Below, in pieces: positions 32,336 through 44,299 of a stretch of 64,000 nt of DNA; the stretch's first letter is position 1; each line of letters starts with the position of its first letter. A program made the translations under genes and the position numbers. The stretch is from Acanthosepion pharaonis. Lineage: Eukaryota > Mollusca > Cephalopoda > Sepiida > Sepiidae. The DNA lies in NCBI GenBank assembly GCA_903632075.3, contig CAHIKZ030003496.1:1305001-1369000 (forward strand), in the 5' to 3' direction. The notes under the pieces are model-generated. The model saw nothing but the letters and a program-made list of their open reading frames with translations, was not told the DNA's origin and searched no databases.

Positions 32336-32925
32336 ACAGTTTTATCACTAAACCATTATTATCTCTCCTACCTCCCCAAAAAACAACCTTACAATCTAAA
32401 AATATTTTCCGGTTTTAAATAATCTGCAAAGAATTGATTAGTCGTAAAAAACGAATTATTCAATCAATAACTTTTTATTTGAAGTTGTGTGGAACGTCAA
32501 CATCTTTTTTTCTGTCGTTATTTTTTCCTTCGAGTCACAAGTGCTATCCATTTTAGTTGTTGCTGTTATTGAAGTTCTTTAATTATGTGGTCTATGTCAT
32601 TTGCTTCATTTTTTTATGATTGTGTAGCGCCGGTCCACAAGGTCCGAAAAAAGATGATAAGAACTTCATAAAGAAAGAATAAAAATTAAAAAAAAAACGT
32701 CATAAAACTGAGGTGAAAAATGGCGTAATATCAAACTTTGTAAAGGAAAGATTTTTAAAAATGAGAAGAATGAAAGTAACCGACGACAGAAAGAAATAAG
32801 GATTTTTTTTTTTGGGGGGGCTGTTGTTGTTGTTTTTGTTTATTTATTTATTTATTTATTTTCTATTTATGTTATTATTTATCGAGATGTTCGCGTTTAC
32901 CAGAAGCACGTAAATTGTATAAAGT
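32336..32925. other. Unassigned AT-rich spacer
   Basis: Poly-T/G and TTTA repeats near 32805-32865. No gene recognised. Confidence 0.4.
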
Positions 32926-32929
32926 ATAA

Positions 32930-32977
<48 letters not shown>

Positions 32978-33690
32978 AAAACTGAAATATAAAACTACTA
33001 CTAAAGAAAGAAAGAAGACGAAATATAAATCTACTAGAAAAACAGAAATGGAAACATAAAACTACTAAAAAAGAAAGAAGTCGAAACATAAAACTACCAG
33101 AAAAAAAAGAAAGAAAGAAAGAAGTCGAAACATAAAACTACCACAAAAAAAGAAAGAAAGAAGTTGAAATATAAAACTACTAAAAAAAGAAAGAAAGAAA
33201 GAAGTTGAAACATAAAACTACTAAAAAAGAAAGAAAGAAAGACTTCGAAACATAAAACTGCCGCAAAAGAAGAAAGAATAAAGAAGTCGAAACATAAGAC
33301 TACCACAAAAAAAGAAAGAAAGAATGAATAAAGTTGAAACATAAAACTACTAAAAAAGAAAGAAAGAAGTCGAAACATAAAACTACTACAAAAAAAAGAA
33401 AGAAAGAAAGAATAAAATTGAAACATAAAACTACTAAAAAAGAAAGAAAGAAAGAAGTCAAAACATAAAACTACTAAAAAAGAAAGAAAGAAAGAATAAA
33501 GAAGTCGAAACATAAGACTACCACAAAAAAAATGAAAGAAAGAAAGAAGTCGAAACATAAAACTACTAAAAAAAAAAGAAAGAAGTTGAAACATAAAACT
33601 ACTAAAAAAGAAAGAAAGACTTCGAAACATAAAACTGCCGCAAAAGAAAGAAAGAAAGAATAAAGAAGTCGAAACATAAGACTACCACAA

Positions 33691-33734
<44 letters not shown>

Positions 33735-33803
33735 ATAAAGTTGAAACATAAAACTACTAAAAATGAAAGAAAGAAAGAAGTAAAAATAATAAAACTACCA
33801 CAA

Positions 33804-33835
<32 letters not shown>

Positions 33836-33890
33836 ATAAAGTTGAAACATAAAACTACTAAAAAAGAAAGAAAGAAGTGGAAAGTTGATG
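32926..33890. repeat. (GAAA)n minisatellite with ~40-bp unit
   Basis: Starts as pure GAAA (32930-32978), then units of variable GAAA length plus gtcgaaacataaaactac and taaaaa or cacaaaa, about 25 times. FFLSF-type minus-strand frames are repeat translations. Confidence 0.95.
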
Positions 33891-34159
33891 GGTAAACGGA
33901 AATTTTGAATGGAAATTTTTTTTTATTTTACGCCTAATGAGAATTCTTCAAAGTCGATTAAAATGTGTTCATTGTTTTCTTTTTTGATTTGGGTAAAACA
34001 TTTATATTACTCCAAAGAGTTAGTATTAGCAAACGATAATACTGGTAGTACTAATTATTAGTAATGAGAATAAAGTAACAGTATATCCCAATAGAAACTA
34101 TCGTACGCGAAAAGTCATGGTCCCATAAAAGGAAAAAAAAAATAGAATCACTTTGTATT
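33891..34159. other. Unassigned spacer
   Basis: No feature recognised. Confidence 0.35.
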
Positions 34160-35270
34160 TTTTTTAAATCAAAATAGGACAAAAAGCGGCAAAAAATGCG
34201 TCTTAAAAATAAAATTGGCCTTAAAATGTAAAAGCTGCTTAAAAAATAAAAGTTGCCGATAAAATGAGAGTTGCCTAAAACTGAGATAAAAATTATCTTC
34301 AGTGTCGTAGAAAAATAAAATAAGCCTAAAAATTAAATGTGTCTTAATAAAAGCTGCCTGAAAATAAAAGTTGCATAGAAAATAAAGCTAGCCCAAAAAA
34401 TAAAAGCCGCTAAAAAAAATAAGTGGTATAAATATTAAGTACCTTTAAAAATAAAATTTGCCTTCAAATCAAAAGTTTCTTAAATTGGCTTAAAAATAAA
34501 AGTTGTGTAAAAATTATAAGTTTCTTAAGTTGGCTTAAAAATAAAATTTGCCTAAAAATTAAAAGTTCCTTGAGTTGGCTTAAAATGAAAGTTGCCTAAA
34601 AATTAAAAGTTTAAGTTAGCTTAAAAATAAAATTTGCATAAAAATTAAGTTTCTTAAGTTGACTTAAAAATAAAATTTGCCTACAAATCAAGTTTCTTAA
34701 GTTGCTTTAAAAATAAATTTGCCTAAAAATTAAAACTGTGTTTAAAATTAATATTGGCTAAAAATAAAGGTAGCCGATAAATGAAAGTTGTCTAAAAAAA
34801 GGGGGGGTTAAAAATTGAAATGCCTAAAGATTAAAAATGTCACAAAAAATTTTTAAAAAACTGTCTAAAAAGAAAAGTTATCAAAAAATAATTGTTGTTT
34901 CTTTTGAAAAAAAAAATTTTGTTTCTTTTGAAAAAAAAAATTGTTTCTTTTGAAACAACAATTATTTTTTGATAATTTTTCTTTTTAGGTGGTTTTTACA
35001 TTTTAAGGCCAATTTTATTTTTAAGGTCAATTTTATTTTTAAGGCCAATTTTATTTTTAAGGTCAATTTTATTTTTAAGGCCAATTTTATTTTTAAGATT
35101 GATTTTTGGATTCCGTTTTTTCTTTAAGCTACTTTCTTAAAGCAATATTTAAAATAAATGTTGCCTAAAAAATTAAAGATTACCGAGTAAATGAATGCTC
35201 CATAAAAAATAAAAGCGGCTTAAAATATATAAATGTCTTAAAAGGTAAAACCGACTAAAAATTAAAAATT
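34160..35270. repeat. Degenerate A-rich minisatellite with orientation switch
   Basis: Loose units of ttaaaaataaaagttgcc / taaaaattaaaagtttctta, 20-45 bp, cover 34160-34860. After the hairpin at 34864-34989 the same words appear complemented (ggccaattttatttttaagg, five times at 34995-35100), then return to the first orientation. Confidence 0.85.
34864..34989. repeat. Hairpin at the array inversion point
   Basis: The left arm (aagaaaagttatcaaaaaat, aattgttgtttcttttgaaa) pairs with the right arm (tttgaaacaacaattatttt, ttgataatttttcttttt). The loop contains two more copies of tttcttttgaaaaaaaaaa. Confidence 0.85.
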
Positions 35271-35290
35271 TACAAATACGCACAAATAAA

Positions 35291-35617
35291 ATCAAAGCTA
35301 ATCGTCCAGACACAGTGATCAAAGACCACAAGAACGAAATGTGCTTTCTTATTGATATTGCAGTCCCTGCAGACTGCAATGTATCTTTGAAGATCTTCAA
35401 AAAGCTATCAAAATACAAGGACCTTGAAATCGAAATCTCAAAAATGTGGCACATGGGAACATCAAAAATTCCTGTTCTAGTTGGAGCCCTCGGATTGATT
35501 GGAAAAGATACCAATAGACTCATTGAAGGGATTCCTGGAAGTCCATGCCTTAAAGAAGTACAAAAAAAATGTTCTCACGAGTACAGCCCACATTTACGAA
35601 GGGCTTTATCTATGTAA
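35291..35617 (+). pseudogene. LINE C-terminal fragment (third LINE type)
   Basis: Reads IKANRPDTVIKDHKNEMCFL then IDIAVPADCNVSLKIFKKLS, KYKDLEIEISKMWHM and VPVLVGALGLIGK-like PVLVGALGLIGKDTNRLIEG, ending at TAA at 35615. This is the conserved tail of a non-LTR retroelement polyprotein (typical RPDIVIKDHK...KYKDLEIEI.RMW....IPVVVGALG.I). About 108 residues are open with no frameshift, so this insertion is comparatively young or recently truncated. No RT or endonuclease upstream; minisatellite abuts it directly. Confidence 0.75.
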
Positions 35618-36061
35618 AATATGTATTTTTTGTTTTGTACCTTTCTTAATTGGTCATTGGAAAATGTCATGATGCCATTTCTGACCTTAGGTATCTAGTT
35701 GGAACCCAGAAAGAAATGTGTACACACCAGAAAGGAAATAAAATAATAATAATCATCATTTCGTACACATTCTGTTTGGAAAACAATAGCTGATATGCTA
35801 AGTGAAAATAAAAGTCATGATAATTGAAGAAAAAACGAAAGAAAGAAAAAAAGAAAGAAAAAAAGAAACATATATATGTTGAACCATGTATTCGGTAAAC
35901 TTTATTAGAAAAAAAATTACAACAGTCATGAATATTCAAGACGGCAATTGGTGTATTTGGTAGAAAAGAGTATTTATAATCGTACTAAGATTTAATTTTA
36001 AACGGCTAATCAACACTTCGCGGGTTATTTAAGTCCAGAAAATATTTTTAAATTGTAAAAA
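35618..36061. other. Unassigned spacer
   Basis: May include LINE 3' untranslated sequence. GAAA-rich patch at 35826-35870. Confidence 0.4.
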
Positions 36062-36289
36062 TAGCTGGTGGGGAAGAGGTGGATTCATGCCTTTCTTAAT
36101 GATTATTTGCACGTAATTGATTATAACGAACCCAACTGGAATTAGAACTCGGCTTTCGGATTTCCAATGCCGATTCGTTTTCCATTACACAGCACGACGT
36201 TATATGCCTGTAAGTTCATTATACCAAAGCTTACAACGCCTGGTATTCCTAAGCTGTCAACAATCTACGTTGCTTAACTTCGGTGATCG
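36062..36289 (-). mobile_element. Single SINE with 5S rRNA head, tRNA module and body
   Basis: On the minus strand from 36289: gatcaccgaagttaagcaac, a shortened middle, ggaataccaggcgttgtaag ending aagctt at 36227, then after ~35 bp a tRNA-like A box (ctgtgtaatgg), ccgaaagccgagttctaatt as B-box area, and the body gttgggttcgttataatcaa ... atgaatccacctcttcccca. The 5S module lacks about 15 bp around tacttagatggg. It has the same module order as one unit of the 31-kb array plus body. Confidence 0.8.
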
Positions 36290-36479
36290 TAAGAAAGTTT
36301 CTATGATGTGTATTAGTAATGAGATTTTTTTAATGCCATGTCCCTTCCAGAAAGTAGACGACTATAGCTCGCCACATTACTTTTCCCTCGCCCTGAGTGG
36401 CAGCCAATCTAGGATATAGACAGCTCTGAAATCAAAACCATGGAGAAAGCAATCAAGTAAGATGGAATCTCACATTGTC

Positions 36480-37320
36480 TCCAATGATTTTATTTTTATT
36501 TGGCTTTTATTTTTATTTTTTGCATTTTTTATTTTTATTGTTATTTTTGTTCAATTTTTTACTTTATTTTTATTTTTGTTTTTTATTTTTATTTCTGTAT
36601 TTATTTATTTCTATTTTTGTTATTTTTATTTTATTTTTGTTTTTATTTTTGTTTTCGTTTTTATTTTTGCTTTTGCTTTTATTGTTATTTTCATTTTTGC
36701 TTTATTTTCTACTTTTAATTTATTTTTGTTTTTATTTTATTTCTGTTTTTATTTATTTTTGTTTTCAATTTTGTTATTATTTTATTGTATTTTTATTTAT
36801 ATTTATATTTTTAACTTTGTTCTTACTTTTATTTTTGTTTCTATTTTTCTGTCCTAATTTATATTTTTGTTTCTGTTTTGATATTTTTTCTTTTTTTTTG
36901 GTTTTTAGTTTTGCATTTCTTTGTTTTGATTTTGTTTTATCTTTATTTTTGTTTTCGTTTTTATTTTTGCTTTTATTTTTTATTGTTATTTTCGTTTTTA
37001 TTTTATTTTCATTTTTTGTTTTTATTTTTACTTTTATTTAAATATTTATTTTTGTTTTTATTTTTGTTATTATTTTTTATTTTTGTCTTAACTTCGTTGA
37101 TATTTGTATTTTTGTTTTTATTTGTAGTTTTTGTTTTTATTTTTTGTCTAAACTTACAAAACCTTATTTTTGTTGCATTTAATTTTTGTTTTTATTTCTA
37201 TTTTTAATTTTTTTCTTTTTTTTTACATTTTTTCTATTTTTATTTTTGTTTTCATTTGTGTTTTCATTTTTGTATTTGTACTTATTTCTTATCATTATAC
37301 TTATTTTCTATTGCTTCTAT
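36480..37320. repeat. T-rich (TTTTTAT/TTTTTGT)n region
   Basis: About 840 bp of TTTTT runs separated by A, G or C. The three long phenylalanine-rich plus-strand frames (up to 188 codons) come from this composition. Confidence 0.9.
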
Positions 37321-37528
37321 TCAACGCAACGTCACACATATACATTGCTCCGAAATAAAAACGGAAGTACACACGGCGCACGCGTCCATGCCGTACTTTA
37401 ACGCCTGCTCGTTGTCCCTGGGGTACAAAAAGGGTCAGATGAACAAATGAACACAAATCAAGTATCAAAATACTTTTGGTTATTGGGTACTTTTAATAAA
37501 TGAATGAATTAAATGCAAGAGAGTGGAT
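37321..37528. other. Short unique-looking spacer
   Basis: GC-richer than its surroundings (acacggcgcacgcgtccatg). No gene recognised. Confidence 0.35.
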
Positions 37529-37531
37529 GAA

Positions 37532-37579
<48 letters not shown>

Positions 37580-37692
37580 AGGAGCAGCAAAGAAAGTGAG
37601 GCAAAAGGAAGGAAGGAAGGAAGGAAGGAAGGAAGGAAGGAAGGAAGGAAGGAAGGAAGGGGATAACTATATGAAGCATGAAAACATTGAAA

Positions 37693-37735
<43 letters not shown>

Positions 37736-37835
37736 GGGACAGCAAAGATAGTGAGACAAAAGAAAGTAAGGAAGGAAGGAAGGAAGGAAGGAAGGAAGGA
37801 AGGAAGGGGATAACTATATGAAACATGAAAACATT

Positions 37836-37894
<59 letters not shown>

Positions 37895-37948
37895 GGGAGA
37901 TAAGTAAGCGAGTCATGAATCCTTCAGAACGAAAGAAAGTCGAGAGGT

Positions 37949-38003
<55 letters not shown>

Positions 38004-38247
38004 TGAATAAGAAAGAAAGAAAGACAATAAAAAATAGTAAGGCAAAGAAAGAAGGGAAAAACAGAAAACAAAGGAAAGTAAGCAGATATAAAAGAATAAA
38101 GCAAAATAAATAAAAATGCTAATCACGAAAACGTTATAACAAAAAATAGAAAATGACTGAAAAAAGAAAGATAGAAAGAAAATGAGGAAAAAAGTGGTTG
38201 CCATATTAGAGAGGACATGTGAAATAAAAAGGAATAGAAGATTTTAC

Positions 38248-38294
<47 letters not shown>

Positions 38295-38300
38295 AAAACA
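37529..38300. repeat. (GAAA)n and (GGAA)n with ~110-bp higher-order pattern
   Basis: GAAA blocks alternate with GGAA blocks. ggggataactatatgaa occurs twice (about 37658, 37805) and agcaaag-agtgag-caaaa twice. A further GAAA tract lies at 38250-38296 after a mixed stretch. Purine strand is plus. Confidence 0.95.
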
Positions 38301-38638
38301 TGGACATCAGCATAAGTGGCCGATGTTGGCAGGCCCTCTCCTTTTGGGAGATAAAAAGAAGAGAAGAATGATATTATATGGAGGAAAAATAAATAGAGAA
38401 AAACAGGAAAACGAAAATAAAAATATCAGATTTAATTGGTTTGTACAAAAATTAGAGATCTGACACAAATAAATGAACTTAGTTGTTTAGCTTAATAGAT
38501 AAGGGAAGTACTTCACTTTACTTCTTTGGTATGGAATTCTGAGCTTGTTAAACTCTACTCAGTTTATTACAATATTTTATCCTAAAATTATTTTTCAAAC
38601 ACAAGTACCCCAATTGAGATAGAAAGATATGAAGAGAA
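38301..38638. other. Unassigned spacer
   Basis: No recognised feature. Confidence 0.35.
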
Positions 38639-38667
38639 TGAGATAGATAGATAATGAAGAGACGTGT

Positions 38668-38716
<49 letters not shown>

Positions 38717-38727
38717 GAAGAGGCGTG

Positions 38728-38801
<74 letters not shown>

Positions 38802-38840
38802 GAAGAGACATAGATAGATAGATAATGAAGAGACATGTAG

Positions 38841-38875
<35 letters not shown>

Positions 38876-38898
38876 GAAGATAGATGATGAGACATGAC

Positions 38899-38933
<35 letters not shown>

Positions 38934-38990
38934 GAAGAGACATGTACAGATAGATAGATAGATACATACATACATACATAATGAAGAGAC

Positions 38991-39051
<61 letters not shown>

Positions 39052-39065
39052 GAAGGGACATGTAC

Positions 39066-39125
<60 letters not shown>

Positions 39126-39168
39126 GAAGGGACAGATACAGATAGATAGATAATGAAGGGACATGTAC

Positions 39169-39219
<51 letters not shown>

Positions 39220-39220
39220 A
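38639..39220. repeat. (GATA)n with aatgaagagacatgtaca spacers
   Basis: GATA blocks of varied length separated about twelve times by aatgaag(a/g)g(a/g)cat-type spacers. One (CATA)n patch at 38962-38980. LSIY-type frames of up to 267 codons on the minus strand are repeat translations. Confidence 0.95.
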
Positions 39221-40212
39221 GTACAACAAACTAGTCTATAGGCGAAAAAAAATGAAGTTTCCAAGAAAGAACGTCGAGAAGTATAAAGAAAAAAAGGACA
39301 AATGAAAGAAAGTTGAAAAAGATAACAATGTATGAAAAAGATAGAAAGCAAGCCAAAATGGCTATAAGCAGAAAAAAAATATCTATGAATGAAGCCAGTA
39401 AAAAAGAGGACAAAAAATTTAGGCTATAAAGCAAAAAATAAAATAAAATAAAAAAGGCAAGCTTAAATTCGTTAAATACCACAACGGTCACTGTCTTCAA
39501 TTCTTTTGTTCTGGGATTCAAGTTTTTGCTGATGAGGATTAAAACGACAACAAAATTCGTTTTGGTTCTTTTCATTGTTTCTTTCTTTTTTTTTTCTCTT
39601 TTCATTGAATTTTTTAAGCTTGTCTCTCACAATTCATTTTCACGGCTTATATTATTAAGGATTGTCGCAAGAAATCTGCAAAGGCGGTGAGGTTCGTAAT
39701 CGCTGAGGAAAAAAAAATAAAACTAAACAAAAAACCGAGACAAAAATTTTGTCTTACGAAGATGGAAGTTGATGTGTTTATTGGACACCCAGTTTTGAAG
39801 TTAGTAAGCGATTACAACTGTAGTGAGTTCAGTCCTCACAGTGTGCTCTATGTTTTGGGCCCTCTGCTAAAATGAAGCATTTTTCCTGTGTGGAACTGAA
39901 CGATCATCGCTCTTTTGTAGCTCTCAGCATGTCTTATCCCTTCGACACGTATCCCACTTCCCATTCCATCATCTTTTCACATAATCTCAGCAGGTAGCTG
40001 ACCTGATGTCGTCCCCTGCTCTTGTGAATGTCAAATAAAACTTACAAAATCTATATTAATAAAATAAAAAAAAATGACTAGATTCTCTGTCCGCCTGAGA
40101 TATTGCATTCACTTATGTAATGTGCAGGCACATGCCTGGGTTATGCAGAAGTGATATTCACAAACCCACGCACACTGCAATTGCACACAATTTGATTGAG
40201 TTTAAAATAATA
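39221..40212. other. Unassigned region
   Basis: A-rich to about 39450. A GC-moderate stretch at 39650-40040 (ctgacctgatgtcgtcccct) and aatctatattaataaaat... then ctgtccgcct at 40050-40100 resemble the start of a non-autonomous Helitron-like element, which I cannot confirm. Confidence 0.35.
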
Positions 40213-40249
40213 CGCTCTTCTCACACTGAGGCAGATATGGTTTGTTCTG

Positions 40250-42765
40250 ATTCGATCCTTTAGTTATTTGGTTTGGTTTGGTTTCTTTTACTGCATATCA
40301 ACATCTCAATGGGTTATTTAATGCCGACAAGATTTTTATTGCTGGTAATATTTTTATAATTTAACATAATATTATTTTTGGTTTTAAGTCAAGTACGGCG
40401 CCTTTCTTAAGGATGTTCATCTTTACATCAAGAAACTGATTCGATCCTTTAGTTGCTTGGTTGGATTTGGTTTGTCTTACGGCATATCAACATCTCAATG
40501 GGTTATTTAATGCCGACAAGATTTTTATTGCTGGTAATATTTTATAATTTAACATAATATTATTTTTGGTTTTAAGTCAAGTACGGCGCCTTTCTTAAGG
40601 ATGTTCATCTTTACATCAAGAAACTGATTCGATCCTTTACTTGTTCGGTTTGGTTTGTTTTACGGCATATCAACATCTCAATGGGTTATTTAATGCCGAC
40701 AAGATTTTATTGCTGGTAATATTTTTATAATTTAACATAATATTATTTTTGGTTTTAAGTCAAGTACGGCGCCTTTCTTAAGGATGTTCATCTTTACATC
40801 AAGAAACTGATTCGATCCTTTAGTTGCTTGGTTGGATTTGGTTTGTCTTACGGCATATCAACATCTCAATGGGTTATTTAATGCCGACAAGATTTTTATT
40901 GCTGGTAATATTTTTATAATTTAACATAATATTATTTTTGGTTTTAAGTCAAGTACGGCGCCTTTCTTAAGGATGTTCATCTTTACATCAAGAAACTGAT
41001 TCGATCCTTTACTTGTTCGGTTTGGTTTGTTTTACGGCATATCAACATCTCAATGGGTTATTTAATGCCGACAAGATTTTTATTGCTGGTAATATTTTTA
41101 TAATTTAACATAATATTATTTTTGGTTTTAAGTCAAGTACGGCGCCTTTCTTAAGGATGTTCATCTTTACATCAAGAAACTGATTCGATCCTTTACTTGT
41201 TCGGTTTGGTTTGTCTTACGGCATATCAACATCTCAATGGGTTATTTAATGCCGACAAGATTTTTATTGCTGGTAATATTTTTATAATTTAACATAATAT
41301 TATTTTTGGTTTTAAGTCAAGTACGGCGCCTTTCTTAAGGATGTTCATCTTTACATCAAGAAACTGATTCGATCCTTTAGTTGTTTGGTTTGGTTTGTTT
41401 TACGGCATATCAACATCTCAATGGGTTATTTAATGCCGACAAGATTTTTATTGCTGGTAATATTTTTATAATTTAACATAATATTATTTTTGGTTTTAAG
41501 TCAAGTACGGCGCCTTTCTTAAGGATGTTCATCTTTACATCAAGAAACTGATTCGATCCTTTAGTTGCTTGGTTGGATTTGGTTTGTCTTACGGCATATC
41601 AACATCTCAATGGGTTATTTAATGCCGACAAGATTTTTATTGCTGGTAATATTTTTATAATTTAAATAATATTATTTTTGGTTTTAAGTCAAGTACGGCG
41701 CCTTTCTTAAGGATGTTCATCTTTACATCAAGAAACTTATTCAATCCTTTAGTTGTTTAGCTTGTTTTGTTTTACGGCATATCAACATCTCAATGGGTTA
41801 TTTAATTCCGACAAGATTTTTATTGCTGGTAATATTTTTATGATTTCACATAATATTATTTTTGGTTTTAAGTCAAGAACGGCGCCTTTCTTAAGGATGT
41901 TCATCTTTACACCAAGAAACTGATTCGATCCTTTAGTTGCTTGGTTGGATTTGGTTTGTCTTACGGCATATCAACATCTCAATGGGTTATTTAATGCCGA
42001 CAAGATTTTTATTGCTGGTAATATTTTTATAATTTAACATAATATTATTTTTGGTTTTAAGTCAAGTACGGCGCCTTTCTTAAGGATGTTCATCTTTACA
42101 TCAAGAAACTGATTCGATCCTTTAGTTGTTTGGTTTGGTTTGTTTCACGGCATATCAACATCTCAATGGGTTATTTAATGCCGACAAGATTTTTATTGCT
42201 GGTAATATTTTTATAATTTAACATAATATTATTTTTGGTTTTAAGTCAAGTACGGCGCCTTTCTTAAGGATGTTCATCTTTACATCAAGAAACTGATTCG
42301 ATCCTTTAGTTGCTTGGTTGGATTTGGTTTGTCTTACGGCATATCAACATCTCAATGGGTTATTTAATGCCGACAAGATTTTTATTGCTGGTAATATTTT
42401 TATAATTTAACATAATATTATTTTTGGTTTTAAGTCAAGTACGGCGCCTTTCTTAAGAATGTTCATCTTTACATCAAGAAACTGATTCGATCCTTTAGTT
42501 GTTTGGTTTGGTTTGTTTTACGGCATATCAACATCTCAATGGGTTATTTAATGCCGACAAGATTTTTATTGCTGGTAATATTTTTATAATTTAACATAAT
42601 ATTATTTTTGGTTTTAAGTCAAGTACGGCGCCTTTCTTAAGGATGTTCATCTTTACATCAAGAAACTGATTCGATCCTTTAGTTGTTTGGTTTGATTTGT
42701 TTTACGGCATATCAACATCTCAATGGATTATTTAATGCCGACAAAATTTTTAGTGCTGGTAATAT
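40250..42765 (+). repeat. 186-bp satellite, about 14 monomers, partly alternating
   Basis: The core tacggcatatcaacatctca recurs at about 40290, 40482, 40665, 40850, 41034, 41218, 41402, 41590, 41775, 41965, 42148, 42335, 42521 and 42705. Inner monomers are nearly identical. Variants ttgcttggttggatttggtt (V1) and ttgttYggtttggtttg (V2) mostly alternate, giving a ~371-bp dimer. Shared tail: aagtacggcgcctttcttaa and ttcatctttacatcaagaaa. Edge monomers are diverged. Confidence 0.95.
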
Positions 42766-42960
42766 TTTGTTTTGTCAAAAATCCATTTCTGGTATTTTTT
42801 TTTTTTTCAAAAATGTATTGCTGGTAATATTTTTTTTCTTTCAAAAACGTATCACCGGCAATGTTTTTTTTCAAAAATATATTGCTGGTAATAATTTTTT
42901 TCCTTCAAAAATTTGGTAATAATATTTTTACAAAGTATTTCTGGTATTAAAACCTATTTT
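42766..42960 (+). repeat. ~30-bp repeat array of composite C
   Basis: Degenerate units of aaaaatgtattgctggtaatatttttttt. Equivalent arrays sit in the same position at 43625-44020 and, inverted, at 50210-50300, 55500-55640 and 61085-61310. Confidence 0.85.
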
Positions 42961-42989
42961 TACACTTTCCTAAGGCTTTTTACCTCAAT

Positions 42990-43190
42990 TTGGGGGTTAA
43001 CTATTTGCCCACCGCTGGGACCCTTACAGGTGCTACCACCCCGGGTCAGGGTGGACCTGGGAACCCCAGCAATTAAGAGGTAGTTCCTCGCTCCTCAAAA
43101 CCTCCTGATCAAAGACCTTACTGTTGGACGTAGTTTATCGTCTTACCCTGGACGCGGATGTAGTTTATCGTCATACCCAGGACGACTGAG
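42990..43190 (+). repeat. Closing block of composite C
   Basis: Reads aactatttgcccaccgctgg, aggtgctaccacc, tggacctgggaa, cagcaattaagaggt, gctcctcaaaacctcc, gatgtagtttatcgtc, acccaggacg. The tail acgtagtttatcgtcttacc is duplicated here. It recurs at 44060-44240, 44775-44900 and inverted at about 50096-50200, 55331-55490 and 60903-61085. It is GC-richer than its surroundings and non-coding. Confidence 0.85.
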
Positions 43191-44285
43191 GCAGATATGA
43201 TTTTGATTTATTTTTTTAACGGCATATCAAACTTATGGATCATTTAATACTGAGATGTAATTTTCCTAGGGCCTTGGAAGTGATAAAAATATGTTATATG
43301 TTATTCTGCTTTCACATGTGAATACATGGTAGATGAATCTCAGCTATTGTGCGTATACATGTTTGTGTGTAGATAATTACTAGAGGTGGGTCTTTAATGT
43401 TTTGTTGAAGTTATATTATGAAATACAGTTTGATTTCTAAGAAATTATAGGACATTATGTGGATTAATATGAAAGAGATCTTTCATATTGGCTGGTTGTT
43501 TGGTTATGTTTAACCACATATCAGCCTCGACGGGTTATTTAATGCCAAATTCTAAGTATTTTGTGCAAAGTTTTATGGCTTAAACTAAACATATTTTGAA
43601 TACAATTATATGATTTCGACTACAGATAAAATGTATTGTTAGCCATTTTGCTCTAAAATGGATTGTTGGTCATTTTGCTATAAAATCTATTGTAGGTATT
43701 TCTACTATAAAAATGTATTGTTGCTCATTTTGCGATAAAATGTATTGTAAGTATTTCTACTATAAAATGTATTGTAGCTATTTCTACTATAAAATGTATT
43801 GTTGCTCATTTTGCGATAAAATGTATTGTAGCTATTTCTACTATAAAATGTATTGTTGCTCATTTTGCTATAAAATGTATTGTAGGTATTTCTACACTAA
43901 AATGTATTGTTAGCCATTTTGTATTAAAATGTACTGTTGGTAATTCTTACTATAAATAGATACTGTTGGTAATTTTTTTATATAAATATATATTGCTGGT
44001 ATTTTTTCCTATAAAATGTATTTTTATACTTTCATAGCGTTTTCCTTTTGGTTGGGGCGTCACTATTTGCCCAAAGCTGAAACCCTAACAGGTGCTACCA
44101 CACCATGTGTCAGTGGACTTGGGAACAACAGCAATTAAGAGGTGTTTCTAAGCTCCTCAAAACCTCCAATCTCTCAGTCAGGGGTCTTTTTGCTGGATGT
44201 AGTTTGTCGCTATACCAAGGATTCCACTCAGTCAAAACAACACCTACCTTGGGCTAAGCAATAAGCAAAATAGTGAAGACAGAAA
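43187..44285 (+). repeat. Composite repeat C, copy 2 (not satellite-expanded)
   Basis: Opening ctgaggcagatatga, core variant at about 43218 and a second at about 43510 (catatcagcctcgacgggtt), ~30-bp array at 43625-44020 (tataaaatgtattgttgctc units), then the block and a tail ccactcagtcaaaacaacac. Matches 57250-57715 inverted over 43190-43600. This is the best view of the unexpanded layout. Confidence 0.75.
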
Positions 44286-44299
44286 AAAAGGAAAGAAAA

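Larger units (their letters stand above)
40213..43190 (+). repeat. Composite repeat C, copy 1 (satellite-expanded)
   Basis: Order: opening ctgaggcagatatgg (about 40216), core ggcatatcaacatctcaatg...taatgccgacaag expanded to a 186-bp satellite, a ~30-bp 'attgctggtaatatttt' array (42766-42960), then a GC-richer closing block (42990-43190). The next copy begins immediately with ctgaggcagatatga at 43189. Copies or parts occur at 43187-44285, 44775-44965, and inverted at 50093-50480, 55330-57715 and 60903 onward. Confidence 0.8.

Noticed and set aside
33094..33850. 178-codon FFLSF frame
   Set aside because: Translation of the GAAA/aacataaaact minisatellite.
36462..37207. Phenylalanine-rich frames up to 188 codons that resemble membrane proteins
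   Set aside because: Composition-driven T-rich repeat; three overlapping phases, no conserved motif.
38548..39351. Frames of 189-267 codons rich in LSIY
   Set aside because: Translation of a GATA array in all three phases; same reason for those at 8512-8862 and 27243-27771.
43713..43913. Cysteine-rich repeat protein (KMYCCSFCDKMYC...)
   Set aside because: Direct translation of the ~30-bp array of composite C; the same array elsewhere is out of frame.
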